From the IMG/VR virus record IMGVR_UViG_3300046683_000131, positions 1-20,221 of that record: a stretch of DNA of 20,221 nucleotides; one strand, 5' to 3'. Below, piece by piece: positions 19,338 to 20,221 of this stretch. Position 1 is the first letter of the stretch; every line of letters starts with the position of its first letter. Under the pieces are notes generated by a model. That model was not told the DNA's origin and did no database searches. It worked only from the letters and a program-made list of their open reading frames with translations. The stretch comes from a virus. Made by a program: the position numbers and the translations under genes.

Positions 19338-20221
19338 ATGACATCCCGTCTTCCCCTCGTCCTCGGTCCGACCGGCCTGCCAGAGCAATTGCAGGCGGGG
19401 GATACGCTTTCCGGAGTATCCGGAAGCGGGACGGTTACCAGTGTTACCTTGACACTGCCATCATTCCTGAATGTGAGTCCCGCCACCATCACGACGGCAG
19501 GGACGTTCGCTGTAACGCTTGCCTCTCAGGCTCCCAATGTTGTTCTGTCTGGACCGGCCTCCGGCGGTTCTGCAACGCCGACATTCCGGGCGCTGGTTGC
19601 GGCTGATCTTCCAACTGCTACCACGCTGGCGAAAGGTGCTGTCAGGCCGGACGGAACGACGATCACAATTGTCGGGGATGTCATCAGCGCGTCGGGGGGC
19701 GCGACCGGAAGTGGTGTTAATCTTACCTCTACCTATGGCCTTGTTGGTGATGGCGTGACGGATAATGCCACTGCGTTCCTGGCCATGACGCAGGGCTTGC
19801 GGACCCTCGGGCTCCACAAAAGCCCTGGGGATTGGACTCCTGGTCCGAATACCTACAATAAGACAATTACTGCAACATTCACATCAGGCACCCCCGGCAC
19901 GGTCTCAACTCCGCATCCGCACGGCCTTCGCGCTGGTGATCCTGTTGTATTTTCCGGCTCGCCTCCGTCTCCATTAGTCGCTGGCACGGTGTATTACACT
20001 TCCTTCTTTGGGATGACTGCAACCGATTTTCAACTCATATCCGTCGATCCCTGGACGCTTCTGACAAACGGCAACTCTACCATTTATTCGGGATTCGCTT
20101 ATCCGACATCGATTAATTTTGGGTCTGGCACTGCCACTGTCTATTTCATCAACCAAGAATTGATGTATCTAACTCTTGAGCCCGGAAATTACTTTACATC
20201 ATCAAACGCCCAGTTCGCCGG
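19338..20221 (+). CDS. Tail fibre/tailspike N-terminal part (3' partial)
   Basis: From ATG 19338, immediately after the preceding TAA, the frame is open to the window end (294 codons, no stop). The part ASGGSATPTFRALVAADLPT then TTLAKGAVRPDGTTITIVG matches the repeated attachment segments of phage tail fibres, and STYGLVGDGVTDNATAFLAM is the entry motif of pectate-lyase-like beta-helix tailspikes (usual form: FGA.GDG.TDDT.A). So this is probably a receptor-binding or polysaccharide-depolymerising spike. The catalytic part is beyond the window. Confidence 0.8.
   Translation, partial: MTSRLPLVLGPTGLPEQLQAGDTLSGVSGSGTVTSVTLTLPSFLNVSPATITTAGTFAVTLASQAPNVVLSGPASGGSATPTFRALVAADLPTATTLAKGAVRPDGTTITIVGDVISASGGATGSGVNLTSTYGLVGDGVTDNATAFLAMTQGLRTLGLHKSPGDWTPGPNTYNKTITATFTSGTPGTVSTPHPHGLRAGDPVVFSGSPPSPLVAGTVYYTSFFGMTATDFQLISVDPWTLLTNGNSTIYSGFAYPTSINFGSGTATVYFINQELMYLTLEPGNYFTSSNAQFA

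Noticed and set aside
18522-19388. 288-residue minus-strand ORF
   Set aside because: Covers the opposite strand of two well-supported + strand genes; Arg/Gly/Cys-rich composition typical of a shadow frame in GC-rich DNA.
1-20221. tRNA, rRNA, integrase, att site or replication origin
   Set aside because: I found no cloverleaf-like sequence, no integrase motif, no repeat of att type and no iteron cluster that I could support by eye.

Overview
The window is a stretch of tailed-phage or prophage DNA. It carries a terminase, a P22-type portal, a virion-protein series and the start of a tail fibre, with no host housekeeping gene, tRNA, rRNA, integrase or insertion sequence. The genes are densely packed, almost all on the + strand, and many are joined by ATGA or TGATG start/stop overlaps. 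Moderately high G+C, a strong preference for G or C at third codon positions, and protein families that I associate with phages of Alphaproteobacteria (Bradyrhizobium-type hosts) suggest an alphaproteobacterial phage. That host call is inference only.

Layout. (1) 1-1940: the 3' part of a DNA methyltransferase cut by the window edge, a 364-base gap, then a terminase-small-subunit-like gene. (2) 1938-2438, minus strand: a two-gene unit (Cys-rich small protein, then a small helix-turn-helix protein) with a clear sigma70-type promoter at 2466-2494 that contains a palindrome. (3) 2513-4467: small accessory genes (HEHTE/Cys-cluster protein, disordered basic protein, conserved small phage protein). 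(4) 4468-6338: the most unusual part. A conserved phage protein of unknown function and a winged-helix protein are flanked by two arrays of 5-base units (GCNNC). The first gene's ribosome site lies in a long inverted repeat, and an exact 140-bp tandem duplication has split a small cationic Trp/Arg-rich gene. (5) 6316-8067: large terminase, whose nuclease domain contains about 255 bases where the coding signal moves to another frame. (6) 8080-9910: nine tiny, mostly overlapping genes. (7) 9910-11970: portal protein. (8) 11967-14387: small virion-type proteins. (9) 14392-16274: a coupled FkbM-type methyltransferase and GT9-like glycosyltransferase, probably for glycan decoration. (10) 16267-20221: a duplicated tail-type protein pair around two mini-genes, a 63-bp-repeat protein, a signal-peptide protein, and the N-terminal part of a tail fibre or spike that runs off the window.

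Together regions 5-10 form a DNA-packaging and virion module, in which the terminase cuts and pumps DNA through the portal. No recognisable major capsid gene lies in the window. The accessory block between the terminase-small-like gene and the large terminase, with its repeat arrays and duplication, is where something undescribed is most likely.
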